From contig JAPPGK010000030.1 of NCBI GenBank assembly GCA_028821405.1, forward strand, positions 1 to 64,000: DNA of 64,000 nt, in the 5' to 3' direction. The number at the start of each line of letters is the position of its first letter. The first letter of the stretch is position 1. This document shows, one piece after another, positions 28,305 through 36,443 of this stretch. The notes under the pieces are model-generated. The model made no database searches. It was not told the origin of the DNA and was given only the letters and a program-made list of their open reading frames with translations. Origin of the DNA: Gammaproteobacteria bacterium. Lineage in GTDB: Bacteria; Pseudomonadota; Gammaproteobacteria; Pseudomonadales; Azotimanducaceae. The position numbers were made by a program, and so were the translations under genes.

Positions 28305-29938
28305 GCCCTTCTCCGTATTCCCACTACGATGCCCACGGCGAACAACAGCGCCACGAGGCCGTAGAGCAGGGCGCTCAGGAACTCGCCGCGGAACTTGACG
28401 ACGGGATAGCGCGACTCGACGCTCAGGCCACCGATCTCCACCGCGTTCTCGTCCACGGGAAGCAGCAGCCGTCCGGTGGCGTCCACGCCCGCGTAGACGA
28501 AACCGGTGACGAAATCGTCCACCCGCGCATTGACCAGGGTGACGACCCGCCAACGCGGCTCGGGATCGGGAACGGTCGCGGGGGGCGGCATGAGGATGAC
28601 GCCGTCCTGTCCCAAGGGAATCCGCAAACCCTCGAAGATGGCGGGGTGCATGCCCAGCCGCAGCGTCACGGTGGTCTCCTCCTCTCCCGTGCGCGGCGGC
28701 TGTTCGGGACCACGCAGCCAGACCGCGAGGTACAGCGGCCGGTTGGCCGATACCGCCAACGCCTGGCCGCGCAGTTCCGGATCGGTTCGCGACACCACGG
28801 TCATCGTGCCGAGAGGCTCGTCGACCGGGACCGACAGTTCGTTGGCGAGATCCCCGAGCAAACGCTCCTCGGCCGGGGTGAGCGGTTCGTCCGCCCGGCC
28901 CAGGATGTCCCGCTCGAAGTCGAAGTCGGGAAGCGGCGACGGCCGGCCGGCGTCCGCATCGGCCTGCGCCGACTTCATGAACGCGTAAAGGCCCCGCAAC
29001 GCCGTCAACAGGTCGAACGTCAACCCGGAAGCCGACTCTCGGCCCACGACGCGCGCGACCCGAAACCGCGTCGTTGCACTGCCATCGGCCGATTGCGCCG
29101 TCGGATCGCCCGCCGACCGTGCGCCGGTGCCGATGTCGAACGGCGAAGTCGGCACACCGGGAGCATCGGTCGACGGCAGTTCGAGGTATTCGCTTGGCGG
29201 CGAGCCGGAGAAACGGCCCGCCAGTCCGAGGTCGTCCAGGGGATAGCGCGTCAGGGAATCGATCGACCCGGCCAGCGCGACATCCTCCGGCAGGGTCGAA
29301 GCGGACGACGGGTTCGTCCCGGTCCCGGTTTCTCCGTCCAGGAGTCCCGGTTCCGCCCGGTCGCGACGCAACCGGCCGGCGAGAAACGTCCCCGCCCCGC
29401 CGCGCGCATCGCCCGGGGCACCGGACAGGAAGTGCCAGTGCCGGGGAAACGTACCGTGCGCCTTCAGGATGGACATCGTGATGTAGAACTCGCGGATGCT
29501 GTAGACGTCGATGCGGATGGCGGCAAGCTGCTCCGCACGCAGCCCGTCGAGATAGGCGTCCAGGGCGTTGTCGTAGCGTAGAAGCTCCTCGCGGGGGTAG
29601 ACGGAGCCGGTGTAGAAGTCGCGGACGAAGCCGTGGTGCAGTTCGAGGATGGGCATCAAGGCGTGCTGCGGATTGCGATCCGGACCCCAGGTGACATAGT
29701 CGTGCAGGCGCGCCGGCGGACTCGTCGGCAAGGCGTTCATGACGAAGGATGTCGCCAGCTCCCGGCTCAGGAGCACGGCAACGTCCTCGGCCTGCTCCAG
29801 CTTCTCCTCCTCCTGCTCGTGGCTCGCCATCAGCGTCACCACGATCATGATGATGACGATGGCCGCGCTGTTCGCGAGGATGTCCGCCAGCGCCACGCCT
29901 GCGAACGGCGGAAACAGCGAGCGCGTCGGGCGGGACAC
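28301..29938 (-). CDS. ExbD/MotB-like protein with a large periplasmic domain and two membrane spans
   Basis: This 545-residue protein starts (GTG at 29938) with a short cytoplasmic tail and one span, FAGVALADILANSAAIVIIMIVV. Asp19 sits where ExbD and MotB carry their ion-coupling aspartate. About 470 mostly soluble residues follow, with no recognised domain, then a C-terminal span (LSALLYGLVALLFAVGIVVG). It is much larger than ExbD and lacks an OmpA-like peptidoglycan domain. A MITE lies directly upstream; the track start at 29980 would use an ATG inside that element, in frame. The GTG at 29938 is preferred because it restores the pre-insertion stop/start overlap and puts Asp at 19, matching the partner gene. 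Confidence 0.72.
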   Translation of the reverse strand: MSRPTRSLFPPFAGVALADILANSAAIVIIMIVVTLMASHEQEEEKLEQAEDVAVLLSRELATSFVMNALPTSPPARLHDYVTWGPDRNPQHALMPILELHHGFVRDFYTGSVYPREELLRYDNALDAYLDGLRAEQLAAIRIDVYSIREFYITMSILKAHGTFPRHWHFLSGAPGDARGGAGTFLAGRLRRDRAEPGLLDGETGTGTNPSSASTLPEDVALAGSIDSLTRYPLDDLGLAGRFSGSPPSEYLELPSTDAPGVPTSPFDIGTGARSAGDPTAQSADGSATTRFRVARVVGRESASGLTFDLLTALRGLYAFMKSAQADADAGRPSPLPDFDFERDILGRADEPLTPAEERLLGDLANELSVPVDEPLGTMTVVSRTDPELRGQALAVSANRPLYLAVWLRGPEQPPRTGEEETTVTLRLGMHPAIFEGLRIPLGQDGVILMPPPATVPDPEPRWRVVTLVNARVDDFVTGFVYAGVDATGRLLLPVDENAVEIGGLSVESRYPVVKFRGEFLSALLYGLVALLFAVGIVVGIRRRA

Positions 29939-29941
29939 TAG

Positions 29942-30202
29942 TGTCACGTCAAGCCTCAAACGTCGCGTCAGCGTGTCCACAAGCGTCGCCCCGCGAGGCG
30001 GCGTATCGAAGGCATAGCGCGGCTACGTCGAGATGCGCCAACGACGCGGGAGGCGCTTGCGGCCGCGCCCTTCGGGTGGTCGCCGGAGCGCCCCTCGCGG
30101 CGTTGCGGCCGGCTCGACGTACCCCCGGTACGACTTCGCGACCGCGCCTTGCGAGGAACGCTCCGGCGGCCACTGACACGACGTTGGAGGCTTGACGGGA
30201 CA
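29942..30202. mobile_element. 261-bp MITE with 30-bp inverted repeats and CTAG target duplication
   Basis: The ends read TGTCACGTCAAGCCTC and, reversed from the right, TGTCCCGTCAAGCCTC. The terminal repeats match at 27 of 30 positions. Direct CTAG copies flank the element at 29938-29941 and 30203-30206. It has no transposase gene. It sits between two coupled operon genes: the left CTAG lies at the start codon of the 545-aa gene and the right CTAG contains the stop of the 170-aa gene. The ORF at 29949-30287 across it is a by-product. Confidence 0.85.
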
Positions 30203-30715
30203 CTAGTCTTCCACCGCCGCCTTCACATAGGCGGGAATCTCGTTCAGGGCCACGGACTTCAGAAGCTCGTCGTTGGCGACGATCCAACCGATGGTCAACT
30301 CCTGCCCGGGCAGGATCGCGCGGATGCAGTTGCGGGCCTCGGCCATGGTCGCCACGCCTCCTTCGAGGATCGCGAACACGATCTGCTGGCGTTCGCCACG
30401 GTAGATTCGGCGGACGTAGTCGACGAACTCGCTGCCCGGTTGACAGATCCTACCCGCGCCCACGGCCTCGCCGGTCTCGACGATGCGCACTTCGCCCGGG
30501 AACGCGAGCACCACGAAACCCTCGCCGCCGGAGTCCCAGCCAACCCGGTAGAGCCCCTCGTCGGCTGCCGCCTCGATGCGCTCCACGAGGGCCGCCTGGG
30601 AGAGCAGGTTCATGATGAGGAAGAGCACCAGCAGGAGGGCGAAAAGGCCCCCGAAGATCTCCACCATCGGCGCGCTGTTGGACTCCTGGTCGCGCGCCGA
30701 TGCCGACTCGATCAT
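30203..30715 (-). CDS. Small ExbD/MotB-like single-span protein
   Basis: This 170-residue protein has one N-terminal span, APMVEIFGGLFALLLVLFLIM. The APMVEI start of the span matches the TPLVDV pattern of ExbD and TolR, with Glu19 in place of the usual aspartate. The remaining 130 residues are periplasmic and of unknown fold. It starts at 30715, overlapping the stop of the channel gene as ATGA, which fits a stator A/B pair. Its stop codon TAG lies in the CTAG duplicated by the MITE. A second ExbD-like gene follows, so the channel may have two different B subunits. Confidence 0.75.
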   Translation of the reverse strand: MIESASARDQESNSAPMVEIFGGLFALLLVLFLIMNLLSQAALVERIEAAADEGLYRVGWDSGGEGFVVLAFPGEVRIVETGEAVGAGRICQPGSEFVDYVRRIYRGERQQIVFAILEGGVATMAEARNCIRAILPGQELTIGWIVANDELLKSVALNEIPAYVKAAVED

Positions 30716-31812
30716 GGCCCCGGCGGTCCCTTGGCGTCGTCGGACCGGGCTGATCGCCGGCTCGAGGACGCGCCGTTGCGTACCCAGCTCTCGAAGTCTC
30801 CGAGGACGTTGTCCTCGCGCCGTTGCAGCCCGATCTGCAGGAAGGTCAGGACCACCGAGAGCGACAGCGCGATGAGCGTGGTGTCGAACGCGATACCGAG
30901 CGGCGCGATGGCTTCGCCGAGATCGCCGGAGAGGTCCGACAGGCCGCGCCCGGAGCCGATGATGTTCTGGATGCCGTCCGCGGCCAGCGAGATGCCGAGC
31001 ACGGTGCCGATGAAGCCCAGGATCGGAATCGCCCAGTTGAGGTAGCGCGGCACGACGTAGAAATCCGCCGACTTGCGCCACATCATCTCGACGAACCCGT
31101 CGATTTCCATGGACTCTCCCAACGCGCCCTTGTGCGCCCGTACCAGCATCGAGCCGTCCTGCACACCGCCCAGCATGCGCCGCTCGCGGGACACGCCCCA
31201 CGCCTTGTTGCCGAGCAGCAGGAGCCCCCAGAAGAACAGCACCAGGGTGAGCGGCGGGATGATCCCGCGTTGGGTGAACTTGGCGGCCAGGAACTCCGAC
31301 GCCGGCACCTTGAGGCTGACGAAATCGATCGCCAGCACCACACCGGTCGCCACGGCGACGGCCATGACCAGCGAGAGCACGAGCGGCGGACCGGACAACG
31401 CCACGCCGAGTCGTTCGGAGATCGTCGACGCGCGCGCCGTCGACCCCCGGCGATTGAGCACGATATAGGTTCCGTAGAGGACCGGCGCCATCAGCAGCAT
31501 CGACAGGTTCGACTCGATGCGCATCGGGACATCGACCAAGGCCAGCACGGGGAACAGCCCGGTGACCGCCATGGTCGCCGCGATGACGACGAGCAGGATC
31601 AGCGCGGTGAATTCGGCCCATCGCTCGAGATCGAAGCCCTTGAACATCGGCATCGACGCCGGCGCGAACCGCGCGGCCCACGCCGGGATGGTCAGTCCGA
31701 GACCGACGGCGACCCCCAGCCACAACGAGGCGTTCAGGGCGTGGGTCACGCTGCCGCCTGCCACCGCGCAGACCAGGGCGAGAGCAGCGAGCCAAGGGAG
31801 CGGGTTCGACAT
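30712..31812 (-). CDS. MotA/TolQ/ExbB-like proton-channel protein
   Basis: This 366-residue inner-membrane protein has about five N-terminal spans followed by the conserved MotA_ExbB region: YLNWAIPILGFIGTVLGIS, then IAPLGIAFDTTLIALSLSVVLTFLQIGLQ. These two helices form the ion path in MotA, TolQ and ExbB. The ATG at 31812 is chosen over 31818 because GGAGG lies six bases before it. It is 17 bases downstream of the glycosyltransferase-sulfotransferase gene and overlaps the ExbD-like gene by four bases. It probably converts proton or sodium flow into force on its periplasmic partners. It lacks the long cytoplasmic tail expected of ZorA. Confidence 0.85.
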   Translation of the reverse strand: MSNPLPWLAALALVCAVAGGSVTHALNASLWLGVAVGLGLTIPAWAARFAPASMPMFKGFDLERWAEFTALILLVVIAATMAVTGLFPVLALVDVPMRIESNLSMLLMAPVLYGTYIVLNRRGSTARASTISERLGVALSGPPLVLSLVMAVAVATGVVLAIDFVSLKVPASEFLAAKFTQRGIIPPLTLVLFFWGLLLLGNKAWGVSRERRMLGGVQDGSMLVRAHKGALGESMEIDGFVEMMWRKSADFYVVPRYLNWAIPILGFIGTVLGISLAADGIQNIIGSGRGLSDLSGDLGEAIAPLGIAFDTTLIALSLSVVLTFLQIGLQRREDNVLGDFESWVRNGASSSRRSARSDDAKGPPGP

Positions 31813-31829
31813 TTGCATCCTCCAGGGCG

Positions 31830-33614
31830 TCAGCCGGGACCTTCGCCGGGCGCGGTCAGAATCGCGCGCAGCCGACGGGACTCCTTCGCAAAGGACAAGC
31901 GCAACAGCCAACGCATCAAGGCGTGCTTGCCGCCGAGGTCGACGCCGGCGAACACGATCTCCGGCGGAACGCGCACGCTAACCGATACGCCCAGAAACAC
32001 AAAGACCTTTTCGAGCACTTCGTCGTGACTCTGCAACAGGTCTTCGGTCTGCACAACGAGCACCTGATCCCGGGGGAACGCCGCGAAAAGGTTTTGAAGT
32101 TGGACACTGTACAAGCCGCGTGAGCGGTAGCTGTGTCGTCTTGCCGCCGACTCCGGTGCACGCGGGTCCCGACAACGCCACCGTCTCCACGGCTCCGCCA
32201 GCAGGGCGAGCCAAAGCGGTCGAGTCTCATTCCCCCGGCTTCGTTCCATGGCATAGTGCGACAGGGCGCGTTCGACGGGATCGCGCAGCATCACGATGAG
32301 CTTGAGAGTCCGGCTGTAGCGACGAAGTTCCCTCGGGATGTCGGCGAGATACATGTAGAACGGTGTCGATTCGCCGCGCAGCGCGGCGCCGGGCTTGTCG
32401 TCGATGCGACGCGCGTAGCGCCGGTCGATCTCCGCCGCCGACCAGTCGGTCGAGTAGTCGGGCGCGTCGAAGATGTGTCCCTCCCTCGCCGCCATGGCGA
32501 TGGCGGGGTGGGCGGAGAGAAAACGGGCCAGTGCCGAGGTGCCGCATTTCTGGGCGCCAACGATCATGAAATCGACGTGGCGTGTACCCTGCCTGGACCC
32601 GGCCGGTGCGACGCTTGAACGTGCCGGCGGCGCCGTTTCCTTCCACAGCCGGTCGATGTCGAGCAAGACCTCGTGGAATCGCTTGCGCTCGGTCTCCAGC
32701 GAATGTGCCTGCACGGTGTCCGCGGCGTTGGCGTGTAGGCGCCGGCGATCCGGGGGGGTCAGCCCGGCGGCATGTCCCACGGCGCGTGCCAGCGATTCGG
32801 GGTCCGGCTCGGCAACGAGGCAATTGTGCCCGTTCCGGCAAAAGCTGCGATTGCCCACGCAGTCCAGGGTGATCACCGTGCAGCCCGCCGCCATGGCCTC
32901 GAGGGCGGGCAGGTAGAAGCCTTCCTCCGGCCGGGGAAGACAGACGGCGATCCGGGTGCGTTCGAGCAGGCTCAGGAACGCGTCCCGACCGATGAAGTCG
33001 CCCAGCGCGAGGTGGGGAATTCGCTGTTCGTCCAGCCGGCGGGATAGCGCGGCAGCCAGATCGCCACGCTTGTAGCCCACGATGGTGACGGTCTCGGCCC
33101 GCTCGCCGAACCCGACCGATCCATTGACGTCGACTTGGGCGGGGCTGCGGTCGGTGCCGTTGGGGATGACCAATACCGGACCGTTGGCGCGGCCCGTGGC
33201 ACGAATCGCGTCCGCCACCTCGTCGCTGACGCAGATGCGCACGGCGCGCTTGTCGAGGTAGCCGTGGAGTTCGGTGCCGGGATGCCCATGCCGCACGTGT
33301 TGGATCAGGTTGACGTGGGGAATCCCGATATCGTCCAAGCCGGCTTGGGCGTGGTAGCGCCAGTCCGTGCCGGCCAGGAAGAGGATGTCCCGCTCGCCGG
33401 GTTGCCAGCGGGTGGCACGTTCGCCGCAGGCGGCCGGCCAAAGCGCTGCCCGCTCTCGACCCAAGCGCTCGTCCACGGCGGCACCGTCGAACACGATCCG
33501 ACGCGAATAACCGGCAAGCCGCGACACGTGTTCGAAATAGTGGGCGTGCTTGACGTGGCCACCGGTGAGTCGCGCGTACTCGCGGTGGAACCAGACCACT
33601 CGCGGCGCGGTCAC
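31830..33614 (-). CDS. Glycosyltransferase (GT4-like) fused to a sulfotransferase
   Basis: This 594-residue protein joins two enzymes. Residues 1-330 are a GT-B glycosyltransferase; the GT4 nucleotide-sugar motif is RPEEGFYLPALEAMAAG, followed by HNCLVAEPD. Residues 345-590 are a sulfotransferase with the PAPS 5'-phosphosulfate loop GAQKCGTSALARFL and the 3'-phosphate motif VMLRDPVERALSHY. It may add a sugar and sulfate that sugar or a neighbouring group on a surface glycan. GTG at 33614 overlaps the upstream stop as GTGA; GTG at 33620 is an alternative. It is operon-linked to the channel genes, with 17 bases between. Confidence 0.85.
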   Translation of the reverse strand: MTAPRVVWFHREYARLTGGHVKHAHYFEHVSRLAGYSRRIVFDGAAVDERLGRERAALWPAACGERATRWQPGERDILFLAGTDWRYHAQAGLDDIGIPHVNLIQHVRHGHPGTELHGYLDKRAVRICVSDEVADAIRATGRANGPVLVIPNGTDRSPAQVDVNGSVGFGERAETVTIVGYKRGDLAAALSRRLDEQRIPHLALGDFIGRDAFLSLLERTRIAVCLPRPEEGFYLPALEAMAAGCTVITLDCVGNRSFCRNGHNCLVAEPDPESLARAVGHAAGLTPPDRRRLHANAADTVQAHSLETERKRFHEVLLDIDRLWKETAPPARSSVAPAGSRQGTRHVDFMIVGAQKCGTSALARFLSAHPAIAMAAREGHIFDAPDYSTDWSAAEIDRRYARRIDDKPGAALRGESTPFYMYLADIPRELRRYSRTLKLIVMLRDPVERALSHYAMERSRGNETRPLWLALLAEPWRRWRCRDPRAPESAARRHSYRSRGLYSVQLQNLFAAFPRDQVLVVQTEDLLQSHDEVLEKVFVFLGVSVSVRVPPEIVFAGVDLGGKHALMRWLLRLSFAKESRRLRAILTAPGEGPG

Positions 33615-34501
33615 GGGCACGGGTCCGGGGCAGGTCGGGCCGCCACTCGGTCAGGGCGCAAGAGTCGCTCGGCCGCCGTTTCGCAATCCGCCCGGCTGTA
33701 GAAGCGCATCCACGCGCCGCCCGCCTTCGTCAACGCATGGAGCAGTGCCTCGACGCCCGCTTCGCCGTAGATCGGATGGGCGTTGCGGCTTGCCAATGGC
33801 TGCGGTGTGGCATCGACATGCCCGAGTAGCCGGAACAGCACGCCGCCGCCGCTCGCGACCAGGTCTTCGTAGCGGAGGATCCGCTCGTCCGGCAGGCTGT
33901 CCCCGTATTGCGCGAAGAACCAGTTGAGGACCAGCAGTTGCCGTGCGAGTCCGTCCCCGGTGCGATCGAGCACGTTGCGCAGCTCGGCGTCGAATTGTTC
34001 CCCCGCCGGGATGCGACCCCGGTTCACCGGCAGATCCACGGTTTGCCAGGACGCCAGCGCCGCCAGGGGATTGCGCACCAGGGCGACGCAGGCAAAGGAT
34101 GCCGACAGTTGCCCGAGCAGCGCCGCGAACAGCGCGTTGTGCTTGATCAGGAGCGTGAACCGGCCGGACAGTGTCTTGGCGATGTGAATCTCGCCCTGCT
34201 CGGTCTGGCGACGACGCAGACCACCCTCGGCGTCGTTCGCCACAACGTTGTCGTCGAGGCGGCCGGCCACGTGAAGCGAGGGGGCGCGCCGTTCTCGCTC
34301 GATGAGACCGCGGGTTCGAGCGACGAACTGCTCGATTCGGTCGCAGGCCGTCGCGGCCGTGATGGTGACGCTCTCGGTGCGTGCCATGGGTTCGGACAAG
34401 GCGACGAGGTCTGGCAACTCGCCCGCGAGCCGACAAGCAAGGGAACTGCCCGAACGCGGAATGCCCGTTAGCAGCCACGTGTCCGGCTGCCGCTTCACCA
34501 C
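33611..34501 (-). CDS. Sulfotransferase-like protein, first gene of the operon
   Basis: This roughly 296-residue protein has the sulfotransferase nucleotide loop WLLTGIPRSGSSLACRLAGE right after the start and a second motif VALVRNPLAALASW. The C-terminal half is family-like, with RILRYEDLV. It probably uses PAPS to sulfate a carbohydrate, lipid or protein. The start is uncertain: GTG at 34501 is chosen, while an ATG at 34603 lies inside the repeat array upstream and would add 34 low-complexity residues. The end overlaps the next gene by four bases. Confidence 0.72.
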   Translation of the reverse strand: MVKRQPDTWLLTGIPRSGSSLACRLAGELPDLVALSEPMARTESVTITAATACDRIEQFVARTRGLIERERRAPSLHVAGRLDDNVVANDAEGGLRRRQTEQGEIHIAKTLSGRFTLLIKHNALFAALLGQLSASFACVALVRNPLAALASWQTVDLPVNRGRIPAGEQFDAELRNVLDRTGDGLARQLLVLNWFFAQYGDSLPDERILRYEDLVASGGGVLFRLLGHVDATPQPLASRNAHPIYGEAGVEALLHALTKAGGAWMRFYSRADCETAAERLLRPDRVAARPAPDPCP

Positions 34502-34599
34502 CGCGCGTGTCGCCTGGAGTCCATGAGTGGATTCTAGCGTGGCGGCGCCGGCGGCCAAGCCGACGACGACTGCGGCACCAGAACCGGTACTCGGCCGCA

Positions 34600-34790
34600 C
34601 CATCACGGCGATGGCACCGTTGAGACCAAATTGCGTGTGTCCGAGTTTCGGAGAGTGGTTTGCCATCACGGCGATGGCACCGTTGAGACCCAAATCTGTG
34701 TGTCCGAGTCTTCCGCGGCCGCACCATCACGGCGATGGCACCGTTGAGACCAAATTGCGTGTGTCCGAGTTTCGGTGGAGTTTCGGTGGA
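34600..34790. repeat. Three tandem 62-bp repeats each with a CCATC-GATGG palindrome
   Basis: Near-identical units begin at 34600, 34663 and 34724. Each starts with the hairpin CCATCACGGCGATGG, followed by CACCGTTGAGACC and GTGTGTCCGAG. They lie between divergent promoters, the sulfotransferase operon (minus) and the MATE gene (plus). This could be an operator cluster or a small repetitive element. The rest of the gap to 34896 holds no gene. Confidence 0.8.
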
Positions 34791-34895
34791 ATCTCGGTGA
34801 TATTGGCGTTGGGCGGTGGATCACGTCGGTCGCGTGGGGCGGCAGTTGGCGGACGACGTGTACAATTCGCCGCCCTTGCCGGGTCGATTGAATCC

Positions 34896-36305
34896 ATGGC
34901 TCCCCAATCCGTGCTGACGGAGTTCCGTCGGCTCGGCGTGCTCGCGACGCCGATCATCGTTGCCCAACTCTCGCAGATGGGCATGGGCGTCGCGGACGCC
35001 GTGATGGCGGGGCGGGTGAGCGCCACGGACCTTGCCGGGGTGACGTTGGGCGGCAACTTCTTCTGGCCCACGATGCTCTTGATGTCCGGGATCGTGATGG
35101 CGGTGACGCCTTCGGTCTCGCAACTGAACGGCGCCGGTCGGGTCGGGGATGCCGGGGCGGTGGTCCGACAGGCGTTGTGGATCGCCCTCGGCGGCGGACT
35201 GGCGCTGACGCTGCTGCTGCGGAACGCCGAGCCCGCCTACCGACTGTTCGGCGTCGACGAACAGGCGATTCCGGTCGCCGTGGGCTACTTGTCGGCAGCA
35301 AGCCTGGGCTTGGTGCCGCTGCTCGCCTACACGTCGTTCCGCTGTCTGGCCGAGGGCATGTCGTGGACGACGCCGGCGATGTGCATCAGCCTGAGCGCTC
35401 TGCCGCTCAAGATCCTGCTCAACTGGCTGTTCATGCACGGCTCGCCGGCGCTCGGCATTCCGGCCATGGGCGGCGTGGGCTGCGGCTGGTCCACCGCCGT
35501 CGTCATGAGCTACACGTTCCTGGTGATGGTCGTCGTGGTGTCGCGGTCCCGAATGCGCGGCTCGAATCTCTTCCGGGCATTCGACTGGCCGAAATTCAGC
35601 GTCATCCGCGACCTGTTGGTCGTTGGCGTACCCATCGGCCTTGCCCTGCTGGTCGAAGTCGGGTTCTTCTCGGTTGCCGGCCTGCTGATCGGTCGGCTCG
35701 GTGTGGAAGCGGTCGCCTCCCACCAGATTGCCTTCAACGTTGCGGGTATCGCGTTCATGGTGCCGCTGGCGCTCGGCATGGCGGCGACCATTCGGGTCGG
35801 CTTCAACATCGGCGCCGGTGACCGGGCCGCTGCACGGCTGTCCGCCTGGGTCGCAATGACGACAACGCTTGTCTGGGGAACCGGTGTCGCGGTGATCATG
35901 CTCACCGCGCGCTATCCGATCGTGGGCCTCTACACGGACAACGCGGAGGTCATCCGTGTGGCTGCGGCGCTCTTGGCCATCGGCGCCCTCTTCCAGGTCT
36001 TCGACGCCGCGCAAGCGACAACGATGGGGGCGCTCAGAGGCTACAAGTCGACCGTCGCGCCGATGGGGATCGCCGTCGTTGCCTACTGGCTGGTGGGGCT
36101 GCCCGTCGGGGCGGCCCTGTGCTTCGGCGTCGGGAGCATTCCTTCCCTGGACGGGATGTTGGCAAACGCCTTCGGCACGCCGATCGGTGTGTACGGCCTC
36201 TGGTGGGGGCTCGTGGTCGGACTCGCTGCGGCGGCCATTGCGCTGTTCGGCTGGCTGGTCAGGATTTCCCGGACCCATGCGGATGTGGGCCATCGCCGAC
36301 GTTAA
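34896..36305 (+). CDS. MATE-family multidrug efflux transporter
   Basis: This 469-residue protein has about 12 spans in two six-span halves. The MATE opening is LATPIIVAQLSQMGMGVADAVMAG, and the second half begins near VGVPIGLALLVEVGFFSVAGLLIGRLG. MATE pumps export cationic drugs using sodium or protons. The ATG at 34896 is chosen; the track ORF extends through the upstream repeats, which are not coding. A perfect palindrome, GAAATC-AGC-GATTTC, lies 26 bases after the stop. It is divergent from the sulfotransferase operon. Confidence 0.92.
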   Translation: MAPQSVLTEFRRLGVLATPIIVAQLSQMGMGVADAVMAGRVSATDLAGVTLGGNFFWPTMLLMSGIVMAVTPSVSQLNGAGRVGDAGAVVRQALWIALGGGLALTLLLRNAEPAYRLFGVDEQAIPVAVGYLSAASLGLVPLLAYTSFRCLAEGMSWTTPAMCISLSALPLKILLNWLFMHGSPALGIPAMGGVGCGWSTAVVMSYTFLVMVVVVSRSRMRGSNLFRAFDWPKFSVIRDLLVVGVPIGLALLVEVGFFSVAGLLIGRLGVEAVASHQIAFNVAGIAFMVPLALGMAATIRVGFNIGAGDRAAARLSAWVAMTTTLVWGTGVAVIMLTARYPIVGLYTDNAEVIRVAAALLAIGALFQVFDAAQATTMGALRGYKSTVAPMGIAVVAYWLVGLPVGAALCFGVGSIPSLDGMLANAFGTPIGVYGLWWGLVVGLAAAAIALFGWLVRISRTHADVGHRRR

Positions 36306-36330
36306 AGGGGTTGCGGCACTGTCCGCCCTC

Positions 36331-36345
36331 GAAATCAGCGATTTC
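36331..36345. other. Perfect palindrome after the MATE gene
   Basis: GAAATC-AGC-GATTTC forms a six-pair stem with a three-base loop. There is no T-run after it, so it is not a standard intrinsic terminator. It could be an operator for the Uma2 gene 100 bases downstream. Confidence 0.3.
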
Positions 36346-36443
36346 GCACACGCCGACGGGGCGATCTCGCTATCGCCGACCACCCGAAATGGCCGATCCT
36401 TGCGCCGTCCTGCCGAGAGTCGGTTTTGTGGTACGTTCCCGCC

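Noticed and set aside
29949-30287. 112-residue minus-strand ORF
   Set aside because: It lies within the MITE and its right flank; it has no start signal or protein-like features.
34600-34790. Possible CRISPR array
   Set aside because: Only three units, and the sequence between palindromes is itself repeated rather than unique.
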